From JBBSEZ01 sp038239195 (GTDB taxonomy: Bacteria; Planctomycetota; Planctomycetia; Gemmatales; Gemmataceae): a stretch of 23,776 nt of DNA. The stretch spans positions 1 to 23,776 of the forward strand of contig JBBSEZ010000115.1 in NCBI GenBank assembly GCA_038239195.1, given 5' to 3'. The notes under the pieces are model-generated. The model ran no database searches. It saw nothing but the letters and a program-made list of their open reading frames with translations, and had not been told where the DNA came from. The position numbers and the translations under genes are program-made. The stretch's first letter is position 1. Each line of letters opens with the position of its first letter. Below are positions 8,619-16,224 of the stretch, in pieces.

Positions 8619-8660
8619 CGCCGCGGGCCGGGAAGGTACAATCCCTTCCGGCCCGCGGCG
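8619..8660. terminator. Long GC-rich hairpin before the Rpn-like gene
   Basis: A 17-base-pair stem with one bulged G is formed by 8619-8636 and 8644-8660 (CGCCGCGGGCCGG... against ...CCGGCCCGCGGCG), with a 7-base loop TACAATC. There is no T tract after it. It lies 48 bases before the ATG at 8709. It may be a factor-dependent terminator or a regulatory structure. The loop contains TACAAT, a good -10 sequence, but no matching -35 is seen. Confidence 0.45.
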
Positions 8661-8708
8661 TCGTTGATGGCGGCGAGCCGGGGGCGTCGCCCGTCTCGAA
8701 GGTGACGC

Positions 8709-9614
8709 ATGGGCGCGTTCGACCAGGCGGCGAGGTTTGCGTCTCAGTCCGCCCCCGAGCCAGTCGTGCGCAGGGTGCTGGCACCGTCCGGCCTGTCGCT
8801 GCCGTTCCGCGAGTGGCTCGACACGCGAGCCATTCCGCTGCCGGGCGGGCCCGACCGCACCGCGGACCTCGTCGCCTTGCTGGAGGGCGTCGAGGGCGAG
8901 CCGACGCTGCTGCTCCTGGAGCTCCAGAGCCAACACGACCCGGACAAACTGGACGCGACGCTGGAGGAGGCTGGGATGCTGCGCTGCCGGGCGCGGCACG
9001 GAGAGGATCGCAAAGGCAAGTACAAGGTGCTGACGGGGCTGATCTACCTCCGGGGCCACTGTCCCGAGAGCATCCACGACATGACGCTGGGGAAGCACGG
9101 CACCTGGCACGCCCCGTTCGTGTGGAACGTCTGCGACGACGACGCGGCGGCGACCCTGGAGGCGGTGGCCGGCCGTCAGGCGTCGTGGGGCCTGCTGTTC
9201 TGGGTGCCGCTGATGGCGGGCGGCGAGGAGACCGCCGTCCTCGCCCGGTGGAGGGAAGTCGTCGCCCAGGTGGTTCAGGATCGCGGAACACGAGGCAACA
9301 TGGTCGGCATCGCCCTGGTGTTTGCCGAACTGGTCGGCCGACGGGTGATGTGGGAACGAGGGCTAGAGGGCTTTGAGATGACCGAGTCACAGGTGGTCAA
9401 CAAGTGGATCGGCCAGGGCGAGGCCAAGGGCGAACTGAGGGATCGGCGGCAAATGCTGCTGCTGCTCCTGAGCAAGCGGTTCCCCGGCGCCGTCCCTGCG
9501 GAGGTGACCCGACTCATCGACGAGCAGGAGGGCATGGAGATCCTCCGCGACTGGTTCGTGGCCGCTGCCGAGGCACTGACGTTCCAGGATTTCATGGACG
9601 TGCTGAAGCGGTAG
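8709..9614 (+). CDS. Rpn-like PD-(D/E)XK nuclease family protein
   Basis: A 301-residue protein starting at ATG 8709 with GAAGGTG upstream. The N-terminal part has the layout of the Rpn/PDDEXK 'transposase-like' nuclease family: DRTADLVALLEG (Asp53) followed by LLLLELQSQHD (Glu71-x-Gln73), and then LRCRARHGE and a YKVLTGLIYLRG strand. The C-terminal part has a helical tail (NKWIGQGEAKGELRDRRQMLLLLLSKRF) like that in many of these proteins. Rpn proteins are DNA endonucleases that promote recA-independent recombination; whether this one is active is not shown, and the usual ExK is ExQ, which many family members share. It stands alone, flanked by hairpins, as expected for a mobile or dispersed family. 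Confidence 0.7.
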   Translation: MGAFDQAARFASQSAPEPVVRRVLAPSGLSLPFREWLDTRAIPLPGGPDRTADLVALLEGVEGEPTLLLLELQSQHDPDKLDATLEEAGMLRCRARHGEDRKGKYKVLTGLIYLRGHCPESIHDMTLGKHGTWHAPFVWNVCDDDAAATLEAVAGRQASWGLLFWVPLMAGGEETAVLARWREVVAQVVQDRGTRGNMVGIALVFAELVGRRVMWERGLEGFEMTESQVVNKWIGQGEAKGELRDRRQMLLLLLSKRFPGAVPAEVTRLIDEQEGMEILRDWFVAAAEALTFQDFMDVLKR

Positions 9615-9657
9615 CCCGCCGCCCGCGGCGCCGTGAGGCGGCGTCCGTCCGCGCCGG

Positions 9658-9686
9658 TTGCCCTCTGCTCCTCGCGCCGATACAGT
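9658..9686 (+). promoter_or_regulatory. Candidate sigma70-type promoter for the phosphohexomutase
   Basis: TTGCCC (9658-9663) and TACAGT (9681-9686) are separated by 17 bases, matching four of six consensus positions each. Transcription would begin near 9693, leaving a leader of about 30 bases that includes a small GCCCGG-aaa-CCGGGC hairpin and the AAGGAG ribosome site. Confidence 0.4.
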
Positions 9687-9724
9687 AGCCCGGAAACCGG
9701 GCCCGTTCGCGCAAGGAGAGCAGC

Positions 9725-11668
9725 ATGGACCACCTGGAGCAGGCAGCCGAAGGGTTTCGTGGCATCGACGCCGCCGAGCCGATCAAGCAGCAAGCCCTCA
9801 AATACCTCCGCGCCTGGCTCGCCGAGCCCGCCTTCGCGGCCTATCGTCCCCAGTTGCACTGGCTCATCGAGTCGAGGCAATGGCCGGGCCTGCTCGACCG
9901 CTTCTATCAGATCCTGCCGTTCGGAACCGGGGGGCGGCGCGGCGCCGTCGGGATCGGCCCCAACCGCATGAACCGCTGGACGCTCGAAGCATCCGTGCAG
10001 GGGCACTGCGAATACCTCCGCGAGCGCTTCCCCGCGATGCCGGGCCTACGCGTCGTCCTCGCCTACGACGTCCGCCAGTTCGAGGACCAGCGCAAGCAGT
10101 ACAACCCCGCCCTCCCCAACCCCGCCCTCCACCTTTCGAGCAAGGACCTTGCGCAGCAGGCGGCGGGCGTCTATGCCGCCAACGGCATCCACGCCTCCAT
10201 CCTCCCGCCCGACAGCAAGCACTTCCTCGCCACGCCCGAGCTGTCGTATACCATCCGCCTCCTCAACGCCCACGGCGGGCTCAACATCTCGGCCTCGCAC
10301 AACCCGCCCGACGACAACGGCGGGAAGTTCTACGACGAGCGCGGCGGGCAGCCCGTGCCCCCCGACGACCAGATCATGGCCGACCTCGTCGATCAGGTCG
10401 CCGCCATCAAGTCGCTGCCCTGGCCCGAGGCCGTCCGCAGTGGGCGCGTCCATTTCCTCGATGAAGTCCCTCACAAGGCGTACGTGGACCTCTGCCTCAA
10501 GCAGGGGCTGGTCCCGCCGCCCAAGAACGAGGACTTCAAGGTTGTCTTCACGCCCCTGCACGGCGTCGGCTCGCTGACGGCGCTGGAGGTGCTGGTGGCG
10601 CAGGGCTTTCGCGTCCTGCCGGTGGCGGAGCAGATGGCCCCCGATGGGCAGTTCCCCAACGTGACGAAGACGCCCAACCCCGAGGTCCACGAGTCGATGG
10701 ACCGGGCCGCCGCCCTGGCCAGGCAGCACCGCGCCGACCTCGTCCTGGCCACCGACCCCGACGCCGACCGCCTCGGCGCGATGGCCCCCGACCGCGCCAA
10801 CAACTGGCGCGTCGTCACTGGCAACGAGATCGCGGCCCTGCTGACGCACTTCAAGCTGAGCAAGCTCCAGCAGCAGGGCCGCTTGCCGCCCTCGCCCATC
10901 GTGGTCCGCACGATGGTCACCACGGCCCAGGTGACGCGCATAGCGCGCCACTTCGGCGCCCAGATCGTCGAGGACTTGCTGGTCGGCTTCAAGTACATCG
11001 CCGACGTGCTGTGGCAACTCGAGCAGAACGGCGAGTACGGCGACGTGCGCGGCACGCCGGACGACTTCGTGATCGCGTCGGAAGAGAGCCACGGCATCCT
11101 GGTGACGCCCGCCATCCGCGACAAGGACGCCGGGGCCGCGGCCCTGCTCATGGCCGAGCTCGCCCTCGACCAGAAGCGCAAGGGCAAGACGGTCCTCGAC
11201 TACGTCGAGCAGTTGCAGCGCGAGTTCGGCTACTTTCGCAACGACGGCGTTCCGGTGTTCATGACGGGCCTGGAGGGCAAGCAACAGATGGCCCGCATGC
11301 TCGACAAGTTGCGGGCCACGCCCCTGAAAGAGATCGGCGGGCTGAAGGTCACGGGCTTCGAGGACCTGCGCGACGAAGGCGGACGGTTCGGGCCCCTCAA
11401 GGGGGCGACCGACGCCGCCTCGCGGAACGTGCTGGTGTTCCACCTCGGCGAGCAGGCGCGGGCGGTGCTGCGCCCCAGCGGGACGGAGCCGAAGGCGAAG
11501 ATCTACCTGGAAGCGTGCTCGGCCCCCTGCCCTCCCGGAACGCCGAGCGCCGAGTGGGCGCGGACGTGCCGGGAGGTCGATGAGTTGGTACAGCGCGTGT
11601 CGGCGGACTTCGTGAGGCAGGCGCTGGCGCTGATCGGGCTGGGCTCGTCGGCGGCGGGGATGAAATGA
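9725..11668 (+). CDS. Phosphohexomutase (phosphoglucomutase/phosphomannomutase)
   Basis: A 647-residue alpha-D-phosphohexomutase that moves phosphate between C1 and C6 of a hexose. All four family signatures are present: the active-site serine loop NISASHNPPDDNGG with Ser191, the metal loop DPDADR at 344-349, the sugar-binding EESHG at 453-457, and the phosphate-binding RPSGTEPKAKIY from 583. At ~647 residues it is longer than bacterial ManB/Pgm (~450-550), with an extra ~70-residue N-terminal helical segment, and nearer in size to PGM2-like enzymes. Glucose is the likelier substrate, but mannose or pentose phosphate cannot be excluded. ATG 9725 has a good AAGGAG site. It converges on the DUF4139 gene across a strong hairpin. 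Confidence 0.9.
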   Translation: MDHLEQAAEGFRGIDAAEPIKQQALKYLRAWLAEPAFAAYRPQLHWLIESRQWPGLLDRFYQILPFGTGGRRGAVGIGPNRMNRWTLEASVQGHCEYLRERFPAMPGLRVVLAYDVRQFEDQRKQYNPALPNPALHLSSKDLAQQAAGVYAANGIHASILPPDSKHFLATPELSYTIRLLNAHGGLNISASHNPPDDNGGKFYDERGGQPVPPDDQIMADLVDQVAAIKSLPWPEAVRSGRVHFLDEVPHKAYVDLCLKQGLVPPPKNEDFKVVFTPLHGVGSLTALEVLVAQGFRVLPVAEQMAPDGQFPNVTKTPNPEVHESMDRAAALARQHRADLVLATDPDADRLGAMAPDRANNWRVVTGNEIAALLTHFKLSKLQQQGRLPPSPIVVRTMVTTAQVTRIARHFGAQIVEDLLVGFKYIADVLWQLEQNGEYGDVRGTPDDFVIASEESHGILVTPAIRDKDAGAAALLMAELALDQKRKGKTVLDYVEQLQREFGYFRNDGVPVFMTGLEGKQQMARMLDKLRATPLKEIGGLKVTGFEDLRDEGGRFGPLKGATDAASRNVLVFHLGEQARAVLRPSGTEPKAKIYLEACSAPCPPGTPSAEWARTCREVDELVQRVSADFVRQALALIGLGSSAAGMK

Positions 11669-11669
11669 A

Positions 11670-11696
11670 GGAGCGCGGTTCGCAGAACCGCGCTCC
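11670..11696. terminator. Bidirectional hairpin between convergent genes
   Basis: A perfect 12-base-pair stem (GGAGCGCGGTTC/GAACCGCGCTCC) with a GCA loop starts two bases after the phosphohexomutase stop and ends 14 bases before the stop of the opposing gene. There is no T tract on either side, so termination would not be classic intrinsic, but position and strength favour a shared terminator. Confidence 0.6.
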
Positions 11697-11710
11697 GCCA
11701 CGGAACGACC

Positions 11711-14008
11711 TCACTTCACCGACAGTTGCGAGGTGTAGGCGTCGTAAGCCTTCTGAAGCCGCAGGTGCAGCGCCTCTTTCTCCTTGACGGCGAGCCGGCC
11801 TTTTTCCAGGGCCGTCTCGAGCTCGCCGAACTTCTCGACGTAGCGCTTGTGGATGGCGGAGTTGCTCGGCAGATTATACATGTTGCCGCGCACGCGCGCC
11901 TGCTCGTCGGTCACTTCCTTCAACTGGGCGCGCGTTTGGGCCAGCGCCTGCGTGTTGGCATCTATCGCGGCCCCCTGGCGCTGGACCACGAGCAGCGCCT
12001 TCTTGAACGGCTCGGTGGCGACGCCCAATTCGATCAGGGCGGTCAACTCGGCGTCGCGGAGGGCCCCGACGCTCCTCCCTACCACGTGGAAGTTTTCCTC
12101 GGTAACGGCGAAGCGCAGCGCCTTGCCCGCAGGCACCTTCCACTCGAAGCGGTACAGGTCGCGGCTCCGCGCCGCCGGCTGGTCCTTGCCGATGACCTTC
12201 CACTCCGGGCGCACCGGGTGCGAGACAACCAGCAGCCGATCTTCCTTCGAGCGATTCCGCACCACGTACTCCTGAACGCTCGTTCGGCGATAGGCCTCGC
12301 GCAACTCGCCCCGCCGAATCAGCACGTTCAGCAGCTCGTCCGATTGCGCGGGCGCGGACGGCTTCACCTCCAGTCCGAGGTCGAGGGCGTAGCTGAGCAG
12401 CCGCTCCTCGTCGGGCTTGAGGTCGGGCAGCCGGGCATCTCCCGCGAACGCCCCGCCGTCGAACACCGCCAGCGGGCCCTGCATCAATGGCTGGCCCGTG
12501 GTGTTCTTCAGTTTCACGCCCAGCAGCGGGAACTTGGCGTGGATCGGCTTGTTGTAGATGCTGACCCGCGTCACCTGCACGCCATCGTGTATGACCGGCA
12601 GCAGGGCCGACTTCTGGCGCGGCAGGCTCACCTTCTGGTCGATGGCGTAGCGGTAAGTCTCGCCCGACTCGTCCTCGATCGGCAGCGACGAGAGCCCCTC
12701 GGCGATCGACTTCCCGAGGTCGCGCGCCTTCGCGCGAGCCTCCGCCCGCTTTCCCGACTGCTCGTTGCGGCGGGCGAGCAGTTCCTCGTAGCTCAGGCGG
12801 GACCGGCCCCCCTCCCGCGAACTGGCGAACAGCGGAGATCCCGGGCCCATCTGGTAGCGATTGAAGCCCGTCAGGTCGCCGAACAGCCCGGGACCGCGGC
12901 CCACCTGCGCGCCGCCGATCTGGGCGCCGCCGATCTGGAGACCGCCCTGAAAGCCTCCCTGGAAACCTCCCTGAAGCCCCGCTTGCAAACCGAGCTGACT
13001 GCCCCCCTGAAGGCCCCCGCCCGGCATGGCCGGCCTCCCCGGCTCCTCGCCCTCCGAGGCCTGGTAGATGGGCGGGCGCAGCGAGGCCAGCATCTCCGGC
13101 TCGATGGTGGGCCGGGGCACGAACACGGGCGGGTAGAGGTTCATCTGGAAGGAGAACGGCCGGCCGCTGACCAGGGCCATCCGCACGTCCTTCCAGTCCT
13201 CGTCCGAGGTGTTCTCGACGACGGCCCAGCCCTGCAACGTCGGGCGGCCCTTCTTGTCGAGCACCAGCCGATAGGTCGCCTTCCAGATCGGGTTTTCGAC
13301 CACGTAGCCGAGCTTCACCGCTCGCTTGCCCTCGCCCTTGACGTGCAGGCTGACCGTGCGGCGCTGGCTGTTGTGCGAGCCGGACAGCACTTCCAGGGCG
13401 CGGCGGAACTCCGTTTCCATCGTGGGGTTGAGGAAGCGCACGCGCTGCACCTGCGCCAGGGGCACGCGGCGCATGCCCTCGGCGGCGAGCAGGTTGAGGC
13501 TGTGCTCCTCGCGGCCGTTGGGCGGCGCGTCCGACTCCATGCCGACGATAGTCCCGGTGACGGTGGTGCTGGCCCCGCCCACCTCGCGCGTGATCTCGAC
13601 CTTCTCGCCGCGAGCCTGGTTGAGCAACTGGCCGAAGGTCGGGTTGTAGGTGAGGTCGAGCGAGAACGAGCGCAGGGAGCGCTCGATGGGCTCCTGGCCG
13701 TCGTAGCTGATGGCGCCGATGACGCCCTTGTTCACGTCCTGGAGCACGAGGCTCTTGATGAGGTCGTTGACGTCGGTGGCGGGGAAGGTCAGATCGACGC
13801 GGGCGGTGCCCTCGACCTCGCCTTCGCGCTGGAAGTAGCCGATGCCGTTGTTGAACAGGATCACCTGCGTCAGCGGCAGCGAGGCCGACGCGACCGGCGC
13901 CTGGTTGCCGGCGCGCGGCGCTTCGCTGCGAAGGGCAGCGCGCCAGACGACGGCCGACGCGACGGCACAGGCCCCGATCAGGCCCAGGAAGAGATAGGTG
14001 CGGCGCAT
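11711..14008 (-). CDS. Membrane-anchored DUF4139 domain protein
   Basis: The 765-residue product starts at ATG 14008; a GTG 12 bases upstream is open but has no well-placed ribosome site. An N-terminal hydrophobic anchor (YLFLGLIGACAVASAVVW) is followed by QVILFNNGIGYFQREGEVEG, which opens the DUF4139/MuiA-like region, and by ENPIWKATYRLVLD and GWAVVENTSDEDWKDVRMALVSGRP, hallmarks of DUF4139. A Gly/Gln-rich insert interrupts the domain near residue 345-390, and a charged stretch with RRNEQSGKRAEARAKARDLG follows. The C-terminal ~110 residues look like coiled coil (QALAQTRAQLKEVTDEQARVRG, then a second helix). Role unknown; MuiA homologues are linked to mucoidy in Proteobacteria. Predicted location is periplasm or cell surface. 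Confidence 0.85.
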   Translation of the reverse strand: MRRTYLFLGLIGACAVASAVVWRAALRSEAPRAGNQAPVASASLPLTQVILFNNGIGYFQREGEVEGTARVDLTFPATDVNDLIKSLVLQDVNKGVIGAISYDGQEPIERSLRSFSLDLTYNPTFGQLLNQARGEKVEITREVGGASTTVTGTIVGMESDAPPNGREEHSLNLLAAEGMRRVPLAQVQRVRFLNPTMETEFRRALEVLSGSHNSQRRTVSLHVKGEGKRAVKLGYVVENPIWKATYRLVLDKKGRPTLQGWAVVENTSDEDWKDVRMALVSGRPFSFQMNLYPPVFVPRPTIEPEMLASLRPPIYQASEGEEPGRPAMPGGGLQGGSQLGLQAGLQGGFQGGFQGGLQIGGAQIGGAQVGRGPGLFGDLTGFNRYQMGPGSPLFASSREGGRSRLSYEELLARRNEQSGKRAEARAKARDLGKSIAEGLSSLPIEDESGETYRYAIDQKVSLPRQKSALLPVIHDGVQVTRVSIYNKPIHAKFPLLGVKLKNTTGQPLMQGPLAVFDGGAFAGDARLPDLKPDEERLLSYALDLGLEVKPSAPAQSDELLNVLIRRGELREAYRRTSVQEYVVRNRSKEDRLLVVSHPVRPEWKVIGKDQPAARSRDLYRFEWKVPAGKALRFAVTEENFHVVGRSVGALRDAELTALIELGVATEPFKKALLVVQRQGAAIDANTQALAQTRAQLKEVTDEQARVRGNMYNLPSNSAIHKRYVEKFGELETALEKGRLAVKEKEALHLRLQKAYDAYTSQLSVK
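12906..13022 (-). repeat. Gly/Gln-rich low-complexity repeat
   Basis: On the minus strand this codes for a run of short Gly-Gly-Xaa-Gln units (LQGG, FQGG, FQGG, LQIGG, AQIGG, AQVG). The DNA shows repeated short units (for example GCCGATCTGG and CCTCCCTGGAA copies), so it probably grew by slippage. It forms a flexible insert in the middle of the DUF4139 protein. Confidence 0.8.
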
Positions 14009-14074
14009 GCGAGTAGACACTCCCGGACGGGGATGGGAAACCGGGCGACGCCCGGTGGGAACACGCTTTCGCGG

Positions 14075-14103
14075 AGTGTACCAAGAACGCTCCTGGCGCC
14101 CAA
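14075..14103 (-). promoter_or_regulatory. Candidate promoter of the DUF4139 gene
   Basis: On the minus strand TTGGGC (14103-14098) and TACACT (14080-14075) are 17 bases apart. The leader of ~65 bases includes a perfect CCGGGC-gac-GCCCGG hairpin at 14041-14055 before the ATG at 14008. Confidence 0.35.
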
Positions 14104-14185
14104 ACTTGCGCGCGAGCTCTCTGGCCGATTCGTTGGGGGGGCGGTAGTCTCAACAGGGCGAAGCGCCCCGACCCACAGGCCCGCC

Positions 14186-15037
14186 ATGCACCCGCTTCAC
14201 AACAAGGTCGTGCTCATCACCGGCGCCTCGTCCGGCATCGGCCGGGGGACCGCCCTGCGCCTGGCCGGGTACGGCGCGCGGCTGGCCCTGGCGGCGCGCT
14301 CGGCCGACGCCCTCGCCGAGGTGGTGCGCGAGGCCCAGAAAGCCGGTGGCGACGCCCTCGCCGTGCCCACCGACGTCGCCGACCCCGAGCAGTGCCGCCG
14401 GGCCGTCGAGTCCGCCGTGGCGCGGTTTGGCTCGCTCGACGTCCTGATTTGCTCCGCCGGCGTGTCGATGCGCGCCAACTTCGCCGACTGCGACCTCGCC
14501 GCCGTCGAGCGCGTGATGCGCGTCAACTTCTTCGGGACGCTCTACGCCACCCATCACGCCCTTCCACACGTCAAGAAGGCGCGCGGCTCGCTGGTCGCCG
14601 TCAGCAGCCTGACCGGCAAGCGCGGCGCGCCGACCTACTCCGTCTACGGCGCCAGCAAGTTCGCCGTGCAAGGGCTCTACGAAAGCCTGCGGGTGGAGCT
14701 CAAGCCCGAGGGCGTTCACGTCGGCCTCTTCTCGCCGGGGCACGTCGATACGCCTTTGCGCCATAACGTCCTTGGCCCCGACGGCAAGCCCTGGACGAAC
14801 GCGCCGAGCCCGCCCTTTCGCGTCTGGCCGGTGGCGAAGTGCGTCGATCGCATCGTACGGCTCCTCGTCCAGCGCAAGGGCGAGTCGCTGCTGCCGGGCT
14901 TCGTCCGTCCCATCCTCGCCCTCGACCACGTCCTCGGGCCGTGGTTCGGCGACTGGGTGGTCGGCAAGTTCTTCGCCCGCAGCCCACTGCCGCCACCGGC
15001 GGGGCGGCGCGACGAGCCGAGCTCGTCGGCTAAATAA
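14186..15037 (+). CDS. Short-chain dehydrogenase/reductase
   Basis: A 283-residue classical SDR. The nucleotide-binding TGASSGIG spans residues 12-19; CSAGVS replaces the usual NNAG; NFFGT follows; and the catalytic Ser141 (VSSLTG), Tyr154 and Lys158 (VYGASK) have the standard spacing. FSPGHVDTP follows, as the usual PG motif. The start is ATG 14186; the long open frame upstream is antisense to the DUF4139 gene and is not part of it. A hydrophobic C-terminal stretch (LLPGFVRPILALDHVLG) may give membrane contact. Substrate cannot be told; the ARSADALAEV segment after the second strand suggests NADP(H) use through the Arg, as in related SDRs. The ribosome site is weak. Confidence 0.92.
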   Translation: MHPLHNKVVLITGASSGIGRGTALRLAGYGARLALAARSADALAEVVREAQKAGGDALAVPTDVADPEQCRRAVESAVARFGSLDVLICSAGVSMRANFADCDLAAVERVMRVNFFGTLYATHHALPHVKKARGSLVAVSSLTGKRGAPTYSVYGASKFAVQGLYESLRVELKPEGVHVGLFSPGHVDTPLRHNVLGPDGKPWTNAPSPPFRVWPVAKCVDRIVRLLVQRKGESLLPGFVRPILALDHVLGPWFGDWVVGKFFARSPLPPPAGRRDEPSSSAK

Positions 15038-15067
15038 GCGCACCGCGTCCTGCCCGGAGGGCCCTCG

Positions 15068-16084
15068 ATGCACGCCAGCCTCCTCTTCGCCGATCACTTC
15101 CTCGACGGGCCGATCAACGCGCTGTCGCACCAGTTCCCCGCCGGCACGTTCTTCTCCTTCGGCTTCAACCTCCGCGCCCTCTTCGGCCTGCTGCTCGTCA
15201 GCCTGGTCTGCGGCGCCGTCGGCTCGCTCGTCGTCGGCGGGCGCATGGCCTTTTTCAGCGACGCACTCGCCCACTGCTCCTTCGCCAGCGTCAGCGTCGG
15301 CTTCCTCCTCTTCGACGCGATCCTCGTGGGCCTCCGCCCCGCCGAGGAGTTCTGGGACTGGGTCACGCCCGTCATGGTCGTCTTCGGCATGCTCGTCGGC
15401 GCCTGGATCGTCGCCGTGCGCGGCCGCACCGGCCTGAGCAGCGATACCGTCATCGGCGTCTTCTTCGCCGCGGCCATCGGCCTGGCGGCGATGCTGCGCA
15501 AGTTCATGCAGGGCCGACAACGGGCGTTCGACCTCGAAGATTTTCTCTTCGGCGACCCGCTCCTGGTGCGGTCCCACAACCTCGTCCACCTCGCCGTCCT
15601 CGCCGTCGTCACCGGCGGCCTGCTCGCGCTGATCTACAACCACCTCCTGCTCGCCAGCTTCAACCCCAGCCTCGCCCTCTCCCGGCGCGTCCCGGCCCGG
15701 CTGTGCAACTACCTGTTCGTGATGCTCCTCGCGGCGATCGTCAACCTGTGCTTGCGCAGCGTCGGCGCCTTGCTCATCAACGCCCTGCTCATCGTCCCCG
15801 CGGCCACGGCGGCCAACCTCGGCCGCAACATGCGCCAGCTCTTCTGGCTGACCGTCGGGCTGTGCGTAGGTACCTCCGTCGTCGGCCACTGGCTGAGCTG
15901 GGAGGTCGAGGCCTTCTCGGAGGGGCACGTCCGGCTGGGCATCTCCGGCACCATCATCCTCCTCTGCGTGGGGCTGTTCGCGCTGTCCACGCAGGCCCCG
16001 TCCTTCCTCGACGCCTGGCGCGCCAGGCGAGCCAGGCGAGCGCGGGGCCTGGAGGAGACGAAAGCCCCTCTTGCAACGCCTTGA
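15068..16084 (+). CDS. Metal ABC transporter permease (ABC-3 family)
   Basis: A 338-residue integral membrane protein with about eight or nine hydrophobic segments, starting at ATG 15068 with GGAGGG upstream. It has the layout of ZnuB/MntB-type permeases: AFFSDALAHCSFASVSVGFLLF early on (the 'S.A.AH..LAG.A.G' motif), then TGLSSDTVIGVFFAAAIGLA, FLFGDPLLV, and SVGALLINALLIVPAATA near the end. Such permeases work with an ATPase and a substrate-binding protein to import Zn, Mn or Fe. Neither partner is in this window on either side, which is unusual. It follows the SDR by 30 bases and precedes another metal permease by 140. The C-terminus is a short Arg-rich tail. Confidence 0.88.
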   Translation: MHASLLFADHFLDGPINALSHQFPAGTFFSFGFNLRALFGLLLVSLVCGAVGSLVVGGRMAFFSDALAHCSFASVSVGFLLFDAILVGLRPAEEFWDWVTPVMVVFGMLVGAWIVAVRGRTGLSSDTVIGVFFAAAIGLAAMLRKFMQGRQRAFDLEDFLFGDPLLVRSHNLVHLAVLAVVTGGLLALIYNHLLLASFNPSLALSRRVPARLCNYLFVMLLAAIVNLCLRSVGALLINALLIVPAATAANLGRNMRQLFWLTVGLCVGTSVVGHWLSWEVEAFSEGHVRLGISGTIILLCVGLFALSTQAPSFLDAWRARRARRARGLEETKAPLATP

Positions 16085-16107
16085 GCGGGCTCGGAGAATA
16101 ACTGTCC

Positions 16108-16124
16108 CGCCCGCGAGGCGGGCG
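16108..16124. terminator. Short GC-rich hairpin after the ABC permease gene
   Basis: CGCCCGC-gag-GCGGGCG forms a 7-base-pair stem with a 3-base loop, 24 bases after the stop of the permease gene, without a T tract. It may weaken read-through into the following metal permease gene. Confidence 0.35.
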
Positions 16125-16224
16125 AACGGCCCCCGGACGGCCAGCGTAACAGAACCTAGGCCCCCTTGCCGTGCGCCCGGCGCCGTGGCAGCGAAGGGCG
16201 ACAACGCGACCCCAGGAGGCCTTC

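Noticed and set aside
10046..11701. 551-codon minus-strand open frame opposite the phosphohexomutase
   Set aside because: The plus strand has all four catalytic motifs; the minus product is a composition artefact.
11726..14185. Long plus-strand extension upstream of the SDR start
   Set aside because: Antisense to the DUF4139 gene; SDR homology begins at 14186 with the nucleotide-binding motif at the usual distance from the start.
14150..16204. 684-codon minus-strand open frame opposite SDR and ABC permease
   Set aside because: Acid-rich low-complexity translation typical of the antisense of high-GC membrane protein genes; no ribosome site or motif.
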